NCBI RefSeq assembly: GCF_023370075.1
Contig: NZ_CP097149.1
Location: 1 to 64,000 of the forward strand
Length of the DNA: 64,000 nucleotides
From: Deinococcus sp. QL22
Lineage (GTDB): Bacteria; Deinococcota; Deinococci; Deinococcales; Deinococcaceae
Direction of reading: 5' to 3'
The position numbers and the translations under genes are program-made. Every line of letters starts with the position of its first letter. The first letter of the stretch is position 1. A model generated the notes under the pieces. That model made no database searches, had not been told where the DNA came from, and worked only from the letters and a program-made list of their open reading frames with translations. Below, in pieces: positions 21,852 to 30,414 of this stretch.

Positions 21852-23004
21852 AGCCTCCTTCGCGCACACACCCCGTTTTGATGAATTCCTGCACCAGCGG
21901 CTCCAGATCGTGCAGAGCCACGTCACTTCTCATGGCGTATTCGGCGGGGGTCAGGCTTTCACCCAGTGCCCGCAAAAAGGCGATTCCGGTCAGGCCATAC
22001 TGCGTGCGGAACTGCTGATACATGCCAGTAATGGCGTTCATAGAGTCTTTGCCGCGCAGGGTCAGCGTGTACTGGTGGTGCGCCCACCCTGCCAAACTGC
22101 GCGGCAGGATCAGGGTTTGGGGGCGCAGCGGGGCCGGAAATGCGCCCTCGTAGGGCAGGGTGGCGGGCAACGTGGCTACGATTTCGCCGCGTGCATAGAA
22201 GATGGCTCCGGTGGGGCGGGCGTGCAGGCCAGTAAAATCTTCGGTCAGATTAAATTTCCAGGCGCGGTTGCCGATGCCGCTGAGGACATGCGCCAGCACA
22301 GGCGGCAGCGGGTGGGCACTCAGGGCCGCGCCCTGCTCGTACAGGTTCAGCAGTTCTCCGAGCGCCTGCTCACCTGTGGCACTGGCCGCCGCTGCCGTGA
22401 CCGTGCGGCCCTCGAACAGCAGCACATACGCGGCTTGGTCGCCCAGACTGGCGTGCAAGTAGCCGTACCACGCCGCCTCGTGCAGGTACTTCAGGAAGGC
22501 ATGCAGGTCGCAGAAGTTTTGATTCAGGCCCGCGTGGGTGGGGGGCGAATAGGGCAAAAACCGCGCCAGAAATGGGCCTGCACCGGGAAACATCGGGACG
22601 AGTTCGGGCGTCAAGTCGGCCAAATCGTCTTGACCATCGTAATTCTGAACTTCGGGCTGGCGGGGAGCCTGTGAGGCTGGAGCGGCTGACCCTGGAGCGG
22701 TGGACACTGGAGCCGCTGATACTGGAATTTGTGACGCCGGGTCAACGCTTGGGCCAGTTGTATCGGCGGCAAGCGGCATTTCTGGATCGGGCAGAACCAC
22801 AGATTTGCGGGGTAATTTGGCAGGCGCGCTCGGAACGATGGCGGCGTCTGCGGGTAGCGCAGGCTGAGCTTCAGCGTTTTCTACTTCTGGGTTCTCTGCG
22901 GGCAGTTCCGGGACTTGACCTCTTCCCTGCCGGTTCTCTTTCTTGTTTTCCCCGCTGCGGCCCCCTGAGCCGGGACGTTTGCGGGCGTCGTCGCGTCCGG
23001 TCAT
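21850..23004 (-). CDS. hypothetical protein with disordered N-terminal third
   Basis: 384 residues. Residues 1-25 are basic and hydrophilic. Residues 30-135 are a Pro/Ala/Ser/Glu-rich, low-complexity region with repeated PVSAAP/PGSAAP-like units. From about 140 a folded domain begins (LTPELVPMFPGAGPFLARFL), with hydrophobic core segments AYVLLFEGRTVTAAA and ITGMYQQFRTQYGLTGIAF, resembling the domains of DUF4388-like or chemosensory accessory proteins only loosely. No family is claimed. Its ATG overlaps the stop of the carbonic-anhydrase-like gene by 4 nt (ATGA), so the two are cotranscribed. Confidence 0.75.
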   Translation of the reverse strand: MTGRDDARKRPGSGGRSGENKKENRQGRGQVPELPAENPEVENAEAQPALPADAAIVPSAPAKLPRKSVVLPDPEMPLAADTTGPSVDPASQIPVSAAPVSTAPGSAAPASQAPRQPEVQNYDGQDDLADLTPELVPMFPGAGPFLARFLPYSPPTHAGLNQNFCDLHAFLKYLHEAAWYGYLHASLGDQAAYVLLFEGRTVTAAAASATGEQALGELLNLYEQGAALSAHPLPPVLAHVLSGIGNRAWKFNLTEDFTGLHARPTGAIFYARGEIVATLPATLPYEGAFPAPLRPQTLILPRSLAGWAHHQYTLTLRGKDSMNAITGMYQQFRTQYGLTGIAFLRALGESLTPAEYAMRSDVALHDLEPLVQEFIKTGCVREGG

Positions 23005-23534
23005 GCTCCGGCCTCTGCCTGAGCCGCTGGCGTGACAGGCCTTAACTCGGCCCTGTAGCGCCCCGCGTTTTGCCTGTACCTGTCGGCATTGGCGGGCGCG
23101 GCCACTGGCCCCACGACCCGCGCCGGAATGCCCACGGCCAGCATTCCGGCGGGCACCTCGCGGCCCTCTGGCAGCAGTGCCCCGGCTCCCAACACTGCGC
23201 CTGTTCCGAGTCGGCTGCCATTCAGCATCGTGGCTCCCATGCCCACCAAGCTACCCGCGCCGCACCACGCCCCATGCACGATGGCCCGGTGGCCTACCGT
23301 GACGCCAGCTTCGAGCGTGCAGGGAAAGCCGGGATCGCTGTGCAGCACGGCTCCGTCTTGAATATTGCTGCCCGCGCCGACAGTGATGGCTTCCAGGTCG
23401 CCGCGCAGCACTGCACCGAACCACACGCTGGCTCCTTCTGCCACAGTCACGCGCCCGATCAGGTCGGCACTGGGAGCGATAAAGGCGCTGGAATGGACGT
23501 CAGGTGAGGATTCGGCAAGTGCGTAAAGCGGCAT
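23001..23534 (-). CDS. gamma-class carbonic-anhydrase-like left-handed beta-helix protein
   Basis: 177 residues. The hexapeptide-repeat helix runs from about 15 to 145. The metal-binding histidines of the family appear as AVLHSD and VGHRAIVHGA (the GHxxxxHG pattern). Members are zinc/iron proteins of the YrdA/PaaY group; some are carbonic anhydrases or thioesterases, others have no known activity. The start is set by CCGGAGG immediately upstream. Its stop overlaps the next gene by 4 nt. A family B repeat lies just upstream. Confidence 0.88.
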   Translation of the reverse strand: MPLYALAESSPDVHSSAFIAPSADLIGRVTVAEGASVWFGAVLRGDLEAITVGAGSNIQDGAVLHSDPGFPCTLEAGVTVGHRAIVHGAWCGAGSLVGMGATMLNGSRLGTGAVLGAGALLPEGREVPAGMLAVGIPARVVGPVAAPANADRYRQNAGRYRAELRPVTPAAQAEAGA

Positions 23535-23589
23535 TCGGCCTCCGGAACTGCGGCTGGAATAGGTTCCGATTGAATCCCGTTGGGTTGGC

Positions 23590-23652
23590 GATTCAATCCG
23601 AGTGGAGCGAGTAGGGAATACCAAGGATTTCGGGAAGTAGACGAAATTCGGC
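23590..23652 (+). repeat. intergenic repeat family B, copy 1
   Basis: AATCCGAGTGGAGCGAG, then TTTCGGGAAGTAGACGAAAT. It is similar to 49396-49493. GATTGAATC (23568-23576) and GATTCAATC (23590-23598) also form a perfect 9-bp inverted repeat at its left edge. Confidence 0.55.
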
Positions 23653-24093
23653 TTACCCGCCCGACTGGGCGAGCGCCGCAAGCAAGAGTTGCTGATCTTC
23701 TGGATACGACAGCTGGGCAAGCGCCTGTTCAGGCTGCATGAATCCGCCCTCAGCAAAGGTATGTTCTAACAGAGTGCCGTCTAAAACGGCAGCGTCGGCC
23801 TCCACCCTCATTCTGAACCAATGAATCTGGCGGGCCTCGCCCCGGTCGTTGGTGTACTCGGTGACCTGCAACGGCGCAACCACGCTGGCGCGGACGCCCG
23901 TTTCTTCCTGTACTTCGCGCACGGCAGTTTGTTCCAGCGTTTCACCTGGTTCCACGTGCCCTTTGGGAAAAGCCCACGCGCCGCTGCCCCGGTAGCGCAC
24001 CAGCAGCACGCGTCCCAAGGAACTGAAGACTACGCCGCCCGCGCCGGGAACGATGGAAGGGGAGGTCAGAGTCTCGTCGTGCGCCGCCGTCAT
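23653..24093 (-). CDS. NUDIX hydrolase
   Basis: 146 residues. A complete Nudix box lies at about 45-67: GHVEPGETLEQTAVREVQ then EETGV, following FPKGH. It hydrolyses a nucleoside diphosphate linked to another moiety; the substrate cannot be read. Deinococcus genomes are rich in this family. ATG 24093 is preceded at 6 nt by TATACT (minus strand, 24100-24105), so the message is probably leaderless. A longer in-frame form starting at 24324 would read through this promoter and is rejected. Confidence 0.88.
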   Translation of the reverse strand: MTAAHDETLTSPSIVPGAGGVVFSSLGRVLLVRYRGSGAWAFPKGHVEPGETLEQTAVREVQEETGVRASVVAPLQVTEYTNDRGEARQIHWFRMRVEADAAVLDGTLLEHTFAEGGFMQPEQALAQLSYPEDQQLLLAALAQSGG

Positions 24094-24484
24094 GGGTGGA
24101 GTATACGCATAGGCTGCCGCCGAGTTCGCAGGATCGCTGCACCTGATCAGAATTGAGGACATCAGCATCAGAGAAGTAAAAAGCGCAGTTGGTGGTTGCC
24201 ACTGCCGTACACAAAGTTTGTTGATCGTTTGGTCAGACAGTACATAGTAATGAAGTGAAGAGTGCAGAATGAAATACCCCTGCTTACCGAGATCAGTCGG
24301 GTCAACTGGATTTGGTCTGTTCATACCAGCAGGAGCGCTTACTTTAATGTTTCCCGTATTCTCGTCACAGTGGGTACCGTGTCTATGCGATACTGCCCGT
24401 TATCTCAAACCTAGCCCCATTTGGCGGCGCTGACCCAGTGGGCCAGTGACCCGGCGGCGGATTCATAGAGATGCAAGGAGAGTT
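24094..24484. other. 391-bp divergent region between NUDIX and cold-shock genes
   Basis: It holds the leaderless promoter of the NUDIX gene at its left end. 24150-24350 is clearly lower in GC than its surroundings and shows no convincing gene. GCGATACTGCC at about 24385 may be part of the cold-shock promoter, giving a 5' leader of roughly 95 nt, long enough for the structured leader that cold-shock mRNAs often carry. I could not see a defined fold. Confidence 0.4.
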
Positions 24485-24751
24485 ATGGCAGAGGGCCGAG
24501 TCAAATGGTTTAACGTCGAGAAAGGCTACGGATTTATCGAGCATCTCGGCAATCCCGACGTGTTCGTCCATTACAGCGCCATTCAGAGTGGCGGGTTTCG
24601 CAAGCTGAACGAGGGCGACGCCGTCGAGTTTGAGGTCGAAGCCGCACAGGGCAACAAAGGCCCGCAAGCCAAAAACGTGGTTGTGACCCTGGCCGCGCCG
24701 GCACCGATGGACGGGGGAAGCGACAGCCGGGGCGAGGGCCAACGCTCCTAG
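24485..24751 (+). CDS. cold-shock-domain protein
   Basis: 88 residues. The single-strand nucleic-acid binding motifs are KGYGFIEH (RNP1, about 13-20) and DVFVHYSAI (RNP2, about 25-33), with KWFN at the start. The domain ends near residue 68, followed by a 20-residue Gly/Asp/Ser tail absent from short CspA proteins. It probably acts as an RNA chaperone. AAGGAG lies 5 nt upstream of the ATG. Confidence 0.95.
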   Translation: MAEGRVKWFNVEKGYGFIEHLGNPDVFVHYSAIQSGGFRKLNEGDAVEFEVEAAQGNKGPQAKNVVVTLAAPAPMDGGSDSRGEGQRS

Positions 24752-24939
24752 GCTCGTGGGCCTGAACAATTCAGGCTCCAGAAAATCCATTCAGAAAAAC
24801 TGTGTAGATGCGCGGTACGTGCTGAACACAAGGCAGCCCCGCTTTTTGATTGTTCTTCGCCCCAATCCATCCCAACCCGGTCTATTCCAGACAAACAAAT
24901 CAGACAAGCTCTCTTGGCCCCAGACTTTACACTGACCGA

Positions 24940-26118
24940 ATGTCTGACCCCTCTTTCCCCCCCACCGAGCCGGAGCGTCAGGCTGATGGGCCCCGCGTGA
25001 ACCTGACCAAGCTGGGGCGGGAACATGCGAATCTGGCCCCACTCCCCGCGCCCACCATCAGCACCTATCCGCTCGGCTTTACGGGGACGGCAAGCGAGTT
25101 TTTCCGGCTGTGGATCGTCAATACGGCGCTCAGCATCATCACGCTGGGGCTTTATACGCCCTGGGCCAGGGTGAGAACCCGGCAGTATTTTTATGGGCAC
25201 ACGTGGATAGATGGCCACAACTTCGAATACACTGCCAATCCAGTCGCTTTGCTGCGCAGCTACCTGATCGTGGCGACGTTTTTTGGCCTGTATACGCTGG
25301 CGACCAATATCCAATTTCAGGGCTGGGAATGGGTGGTGGGCATCATCGGCGTCAGTTTTGTGGCGCTGTATCCGTGGCTGGTCATGAAATCTATGCGCTT
25401 TCTGGCGGTCAGCACGGCGCACCGGGGACTCCATTTCCGCTTTCACGGCAGGGCAGGCGGAGCGTACTTGGCCTACGGGGTCGCCAATATCGCGGCGGGC
25501 CTGTCAAGCAGTCTGGCCCTGCCCTGGGCCTGGTTCATGCAGCGGCGCTATCAGGTCGAAAACGCCGCTTTCGGCCGCGCCCGCGCAACCTTCCGGGGCG
25601 ATGTCGGCAACTTCTACATCATCGGCCTGACGGCGCTGGGACTGGTCATCGGGGCAGCGGTGGTGCTGGCCGTGCCCGTGATCGCGGGGATTGCCCTGCT
25701 CACGTCCGACGATTCTTTTTCGGGCAGTGCGGATGAAGGATTTTATGGGGTTATTGCCGGAGTTGCTGTGCTGTATCTGGCTCTCTTGGCGGCCTATTCG
25801 CTGGCGTGGCAGTACATCCGGGGCGCAACGCTGAAGCTGGTGCTGAACAGTACCGAACTCGGCGGCGTGGTGCGAACCCGCGCAACATTCAGCCCGTGGA
25901 TGCTGGCCTGGATCGGCCTCAGCAACGCCGCCGTGCAGGTGGTGACGCTGGGGCTGGCGACGCCCTGGGCCGCTGTGCGCCGCACCCGCTACCTGTTGGG
26001 CGGCATCCAAGTCCTGGCTATTGCCAGCCTCGACGACTTTACTGCCGACATCACGCCGGGGGAGAATGCCTTTGGTGAGGCCGCCACCGAACTCCTCGAC
26101 ATTCAGTTGGGCTTCTGA
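24940..26118 (+). CDS. DUF898 (YjgN-like) membrane protein
   Basis: 392 residues. The N-terminal 45 residues are soluble. Then come two copies of the DUF898 unit: GFTGTASEFFRLWIVNTALS with LGLYTPWARVRTRQYFYGHT, and a second copy ending LGLATPWAAVRRTRYLLG near residue 350. About eight membrane spans. Function is unknown in the family. TACACT lies 6 nt before the ATG, so it is probably leaderless. Its stop overlaps the next gene's start (TGATG), and DUF898-M48 pairs suggest a joint envelope role. Confidence 0.85.
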   Translation: MSDPSFPPTEPERQADGPRVNLTKLGREHANLAPLPAPTISTYPLGFTGTASEFFRLWIVNTALSIITLGLYTPWARVRTRQYFYGHTWIDGHNFEYTANPVALLRSYLIVATFFGLYTLATNIQFQGWEWVVGIIGVSFVALYPWLVMKSMRFLAVSTAHRGLHFRFHGRAGGAYLAYGVANIAAGLSSSLALPWAWFMQRRYQVENAAFGRARATFRGDVGNFYIIGLTALGLVIGAAVVLAVPVIAGIALLTSDDSFSGSADEGFYGVIAGVAVLYLALLAAYSLAWQYIRGATLKLVLNSTELGGVVRTRATFSPWMLAWIGLSNAAVQVVTLGLATPWAAVRRTRYLLGGIQVLAIASLDDFTADITPGENAFGEAATELLDIQLGF

Positions 26119-27260
26119 TGACGGGCAACGACCCTGAGCGTGTAGCTGAGCGCGTGCAACTGGAGGGCATTTATTTTGATGGCCGCAGCAGCCGTGACCG
26201 GGCCGCCCGCCTGACCGTGCAGGGCGATCAGGTGACTGTGCAGGCCGACAGCGACGGCATTGCTGGCGGCACAGAAGCCCGCTGGCCGTTGGCACAGGTG
26301 AAGATTGATCCGCCGCTGCCGGGCGTGCGCCGGGTGCTGAAATTCCCCGACCGCACCCGCTTTGAAACCACAGACCATGCGGCGATTCGGGCCATAGAAC
26401 GCCGCACCCGCCGCAACCGGGGGCTGAGTAGCGTGCGGAAACTGGAGGGCAGTTGGGGGCTGGCGCTGGGCACTCTGGCGGTCATGGCGGCGTTCGTTTG
26501 GGGCTTTATCGCCTTTGGCCTGCCCGCCCTAGCCCGCACCGCTGCGGCGGCCACACCCGGCCACGTGTTGGCTACCTTTGACCGCGAAACGGTGGAGGTG
26601 CTGGATCAGCCGCCGTATCTGGGGCCTTCCAAACTCAGTGCGGCGCGGCAGGCCGAGTTGCAGCGCGGATTCCGGCAGGTGGTGGGCTGGGCGGGCGGCG
26701 CGTACCCCTACCGCCTGCTGCTGCGCGACGGAGAGCCGAAAGCCGACGATGAGGACGGCTTTGGCGGCTTTTCACTGGGGGCCAATGCGTTCGCGCTGCC
26801 GGGGGGCACCATCGTCATGACCGATCAGTTGGTGGCGCTGGCCCGCAGTGACCGCGAGCTGATCGGCGTCCTGGCGCATGAATCCGGCCATGTCACCAAC
26901 AGACACGGGCTGGCGGGGGTGTATCAGGCGCTGGGGCTGACGCTGCTGACCACCGTGGTCACGGGCGATCTGGTCAGTGCCGGAACCTTTGCCGCCGCCG
27001 CACCCGCCGCCCTGCTGCAACGCGGCTACTCGCGGGCTGCCGAAACGCAGGCCGACGAGGTTGCCGGGGCATTTATGCTGAAACAATACGGCACCACCAA
27101 ACCGCTGCGCGACATCCTGGCCCGCCTGGAGGCCGATGATGCCAAGGCAGACGAAACCAGCGTCAAGGAGGGCAACCGCCTGGAAAACCTGCTGCAAAGT
27201 CATCCGGGCACGGCAAACCGGATCGAACATCTGCGGGAAATAGAGCGGGCGGCGAAGTAG
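26118..27260 (+). CDS. M48-family metalloprotease (membrane-bound)
   Basis: 380 residues. A soluble N-terminal region of about 100 residues, a membrane helix (GTLAVMAAFVWGFIAFGLPA), then the zinc-protease domain with HESGH (LAHESGHVTNRHGLAG, about 253-268) and the third ligand in SRAAETQADEVAGAFM. This is a BepA/YfgC/Oma1-type endopeptidase that probably degrades misfolded envelope proteins. It is translationally coupled to the DUF898 gene. A strong hairpin ends the pair 59 bp downstream. Confidence 0.9.
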   Translation: MTGNDPERVAERVQLEGIYFDGRSSRDRAARLTVQGDQVTVQADSDGIAGGTEARWPLAQVKIDPPLPGVRRVLKFPDRTRFETTDHAAIRAIERRTRRNRGLSSVRKLEGSWGLALGTLAVMAAFVWGFIAFGLPALARTAAAATPGHVLATFDRETVEVLDQPPYLGPSKLSAARQAELQRGFRQVVGWAGGAYPYRLLLRDGEPKADDEDGFGGFSLGANAFALPGGTIVMTDQLVALARSDRELIGVLAHESGHVTNRHGLAGVYQALGLTLLTTVVTGDLVSAGTFAAAAPAALLQRGYSRAAETQADEVAGAFMLKQYGTTKPLRDILARLEADDAKADETSVKEGNRLENLLQSHPGTANRIEHLREIERAAK

Positions 27261-27318
27261 GGCGGGTGGGTTTGGGTGTTGATCGTCTGTCTCCCTACCA
27301 CCCGAACTGCGTCATCCA

Positions 27319-27370
27319 CGAAAGAGAGAGGAATTGGGAGCAATGGCCGTCCCAGTTCCTCTCTCTTTCG
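27319..27370. terminator. bidirectional terminator hairpin
   Basis: A 21-bp stem with one mismatch (CGAAAGAGAGAGGAATTGGG / matching arm) and a 10-nt loop, between the convergent M48 protease and beta-propeller genes. Confidence 0.75.
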
Positions 27371-27380
27371 TCCGTCCTGC

Positions 27381-29225
27381 TTAGCGTTTGAAGTTGAGAA
27401 GCGTGACGCTGCTGACTTTGCTGCTGATGCCGCGTCCCACCAGCAGTTGCGTCCCACTGGCGTTCCACGTCAGGCCGCCGTCGTACATAGACAGGGACTC
27501 GCTGCGGGCCAGTTCTGCGCCGCTGCTGGGGTCAAGCACGATCAGGCCGGAGTACGCGCCGCTGACATTCAGGGCCAGCGCCTTTCCATCGGGGCTGAAG
27601 CGCAGATCATCGACCCAGCCCGTGTACTGAAGCTGCTTGAACGGCGTGGTGGCATTCTTCTTGAACAGCCAGACCTCGGCCCCATCGTCGCGGCGCACAC
27701 CGAGGGCAATCGTGCCGTCGGGAGCGATGTCGAGCAGTTGGGCTTCTACATCTTCGGGCAACTGGGCCTCGGTGGTAATTTCGTCGGTTTTGCTCTTCAG
27801 CCGCAGGGCAAAGCCGTCAGCCGTGACCAGCGCAATTTCGCTGCCATCGGCACTGACCGCCACCAGATCGAACAGGTCGTCTCCAAAATCAAGGTCTTCG
27901 GCGCTGTGCACAGACGTGGTGTTGCGGGCCAGATCGGTGACGGCCAGCGTGTAGCCGTCGTGGGTCAGCAAAAACTTGCCGTTAGAGCTGATCTGAAAAA
28001 GTTGAATCTCTTCCTCGAAGTCCGTCAGGTCTGGGCCAGCCACGAGTTCCCTTGCCTGCATCAGACCCACCTCGTAGCCGTCCTCGGTGTCCAGCAGGGC
28101 CGCCGTGACGCCTGCCGCCGACGCCATAACCGGGATATAGGCCGTGCCGGAATTGAGCGGAAGCATCACCCTGGGATCGGCGGTATTGAGGAGGACGCCT
28201 TTGTCGTATTGCAAGGCCAGAGGCTGAGTTCCGGCCAGCCCGACGCTCTGCACCTTGCCTGCGGGAAACCGGAGAACCTTGCTGCCCGCAGGGTTGGCGA
28301 TTCCAAACACGCTGGGCTGATAACTGTCGACCAGGCCAATGGCAACCCCGTCGACCGACACAACCAGCGCATCCTCGCCCTCCTTGGATTTTGGCCGGAC
28401 GCCCACGCTTTTGCCCGTACTGACCGCCAACTGTTCCAGCGTTCCGTTTTCCATCAACAGCAGGTTGGCGCTGTTCAGAAAGGCTATTCCGGGCAGCTTG
28501 AGGCTGGTGGGGAGGGTGCGGGCGGGAGCGGAGGCGCTCAGAATCTGCACTTTGCCGCTGTCGCCCGAAATGGCCCCCACCGTGCCGTCTGGACTCAGGG
28601 CCGCGTTGCCAATTTTGTTGTAGGTGGCGACAGGGCCTTTCTTTTTGAAGGTGGCGGTGTCGACCATGAAGGCATCACCGTAGTCCACGACCAGCGCCGT
28701 TTTTCCGTCGGCAGAGGTGATCAGGTCTTCGGGGCCAAATTCCGCCAGTCGGGTGGTGGCCCCGGTTGCCGGATTCAGCACCAGCAGGGGCGCGTCCTGA
28801 TCGTTTTGCAGCACCAGCAGCGAATTGTCGGCCCGGAACGCCCCCCGCACCACACGTTGAGCCGGATCTATGCCCGCCGCAGTCGCCGGAGGCCAGCGCC
28901 GCACCACAGTCCCGCCTGCCACGCGCCACACGTACAAAGCTCCGTCCGAGCGCGCCGCCACCAGCGTTCCGTCCGGGCTGACACTCAGGCGGGTCACGGG
29001 TTCGGTGGGGCCGCGCAGGGTGGTCAGGGCCTTGCCCGTGGGGTCGGCGATGACCACCGTATTTTCCACGGCAATGGCAACCCTCTTGCCGTCCCGGAAC
29101 CACATGGCGTCCTGGGCCACCGCGTCACTGAGGGTATAAGACTGCGTGACGGTCAGGCTACCGGCCAACGCACAGGGAAACGCCAGAGCAAGAGACAGGG
29201 CCAGCAGGGACGAACAACGCTTCAT
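27381..29225 (-). CDS. secreted WD40-like beta-propeller protein
   Basis: 614 residues with a clear signal peptide (MKRCSSLLALSLALAFPCALA). The rest consists of repeated four-strand blade units carrying SPDGTLVAARSDGALYVW, DGKTALVVDYGD, SSNGKFLLTHDGY, SPDGKALALNVSG and similar. No catalytic motif is visible. Likely a periplasmic or surface scaffold or binding protein. CCGGAGG lies 6 nt upstream of the ATG. Confidence 0.82.
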   Translation of the reverse strand: MKRCSSLLALSLALAFPCALAGSLTVTQSYTLSDAVAQDAMWFRDGKRVAIAVENTVVIADPTGKALTTLRGPTEPVTRLSVSPDGTLVAARSDGALYVWRVAGGTVVRRWPPATAAGIDPAQRVVRGAFRADNSLLVLQNDQDAPLLVLNPATGATTRLAEFGPEDLITSADGKTALVVDYGDAFMVDTATFKKKGPVATYNKIGNAALSPDGTVGAISGDSGKVQILSASAPARTLPTSLKLPGIAFLNSANLLLMENGTLEQLAVSTGKSVGVRPKSKEGEDALVVSVDGVAIGLVDSYQPSVFGIANPAGSKVLRFPAGKVQSVGLAGTQPLALQYDKGVLLNTADPRVMLPLNSGTAYIPVMASAAGVTAALLDTEDGYEVGLMQARELVAGPDLTDFEEEIQLFQISSNGKFLLTHDGYTLAVTDLARNTTSVHSAEDLDFGDDLFDLVAVSADGSEIALVTADGFALRLKSKTDEITTEAQLPEDVEAQLLDIAPDGTIALGVRRDDGAEVWLFKKNATTPFKQLQYTGWVDDLRFSPDGKALALNVSGAYSGLIVLDPSSGAELARSESLSMYDGGLTWNASGTQLLVGRGISSKVSSVTLLNFKR

Positions 29226-29418
29226 AGAACCTCCGGAGAGAATGCGGGAATGGCGTCAGGCCGCAGCGAGGCGCGGAGGTCTGGCTCACGGTATCCACAG
29301 TGAACCATGTTGGCGGCGCGGGCAACCACACGAGTGCAGGGGTACACCCAACACAGACTCGCCCGCGCCTTTGGGTCTGCCTGACCGACTCCGAGTGGCC
29401 CCATGCTAGGCTGTCCCC

Positions 29419-29466
29419 ATGACCGCTTCCAACCAACTTCTTTGCCGTGGGGCCACCGCCGGGTAA
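29419..29466 (+). CDS. 15-codon leader peptide before the methyltransferase
   Basis: ATG 29419 to TAA 29464-29466, product MTASNQLLCRGATAG. TAGGCT (29407-29412) lies 6 nt upstream, giving a leaderless start. Its second half forms one arm of a hairpin (CCGTGGGGC, 29445-29453, with GCCCCTGCGG, 29471-29480), and a terminator follows at 29488. The arrangement is that of translation-dependent attenuation. The controlling residue is not clear; LLC is the only unusual run. Confidence 0.5.
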   Translation: MTASNQLLCRGATAG

Positions 29467-29487
29467 CGTTGCCCCTGCGGATGTTCG

Positions 29488-29519
29488 CCCCCTCTCCAAG
29501 TGTGGAGGGGGATTTTTTT
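29488..29519 (+). terminator. intrinsic terminator between leader peptide and methyltransferase
   Basis: CCCCCTC pairs with GAGGGGG (extendable with CCA/TGG on bulging), followed by seven T. No plus-strand gene lies upstream except the 15-codon leader; the flanking beta-propeller gene is divergent. It therefore most likely acts as an attenuator. Confidence 0.7.
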
Positions 29520-29566
29520 ATTCCACCAATTGTGTTGCCTACCTACTGTGCCAGACAGGAGCTCCC

Positions 29567-30355
29567 ATGACTCACGAACCCCCGCCCACTGCCACCTCTG
29601 CCGACTGGAACGCCGAACATTACCGCTCTCGCCACGCCTTCGTGTTCCAGTCCAGCGCCGACCTGGCTGGAAGTTGGCTGGAGCCGCAGGCAGGCGAGCG
29701 CATCCTGGATCTGGGCTGCGGCACGGGCGAACTGACGGCCCGCATCGCCGAATCGGGGGCGGCGGTACTGGGCATGGACGCCAGCCCAGACATGATCGCC
29801 GGAGCGCAGGACGCTTACATGGGGGCTGGCCTGACTTTTGAAGTGGTGGACGCGCACGCTCTGGCCTACCAATCCGAATTTGACGCCGTGTTCAGCAACG
29901 CTGCGCTGCACTGGATGAAGCCTCTGGACACCGTATTTGCGCGGGTGGCCGCTGCGCTGAACCCCGGTGGGCGCTTGGTGCTGGAAATGGGCGGCGCGGG
30001 CAACATGCAAACCGTGATCGACGCCGTAAATCACGCCACCACCACGCTTGGCCTGCCCGAATTGCCTCACCCCTGGGTCTTCCCCACGACCGGGCAACTG
30101 GCAACGCTGCTGGAATCGGCGGGCCTGCGGGTAGAGCGCACCCACTGGTTTGCCCGCCCCACTCCGCTCAAAGGAGAAGACGGCTTCCGCGCATGGCTGG
30201 AAGGCTTTGGCGGTGCGTGGCTTGCTCCGCTCGGTCTGGCTGACCGGGAAGCTGTGCTGGCCGAAGCCGAAGCCCACGCCCGCCCGAAAATGTGGACTGG
30301 GACGGAGTGGTTGGCAGATTACCGGAGACTCCGTGCGGTGGCAGTGAAGCCCTAA
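29567..30355 (+). CDS. class I SAM-dependent methyltransferase (trans-aconitate-methyltransferase-like)
   Basis: 262 residues. The SAM site is ILDLGCGTGELTARIAESGA with GMDASPDMI (about 46-75); VVDAHALAY and FDAVFSNAALHWM follow, a pattern shared with Tam and malonyl-CoA methyltransferase-like enzymes. The acceptor is unknown. AGGAG lies 6 nt before ATG 29567. An intrinsic terminator and a leader peptide precede it, so expression probably depends on readthrough. Confidence 0.85.
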   Translation: MTHEPPPTATSADWNAEHYRSRHAFVFQSSADLAGSWLEPQAGERILDLGCGTGELTARIAESGAAVLGMDASPDMIAGAQDAYMGAGLTFEVVDAHALAYQSEFDAVFSNAALHWMKPLDTVFARVAAALNPGGRLVLEMGGAGNMQTVIDAVNHATTTLGLPELPHPWVFPTTGQLATLLESAGLRVERTHWFARPTPLKGEDGFRAWLEGFGGAWLAPLGLADREAVLAEAEAHARPKMWTGTEWLADYRRLRAVAVKP

Positions 30356-30414
30356 GTGGTCAGTGAGCGGAGTGGGGAGGCGTGTGCGTCACGTTTCTCC
30401 CTCATTCCACAGCT

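Noticed and set aside
24094..24324. N-terminal extension of the NUDIX gene
   Set aside because: It would read through the TATACT promoter box and a low-GC region with atypical codons.
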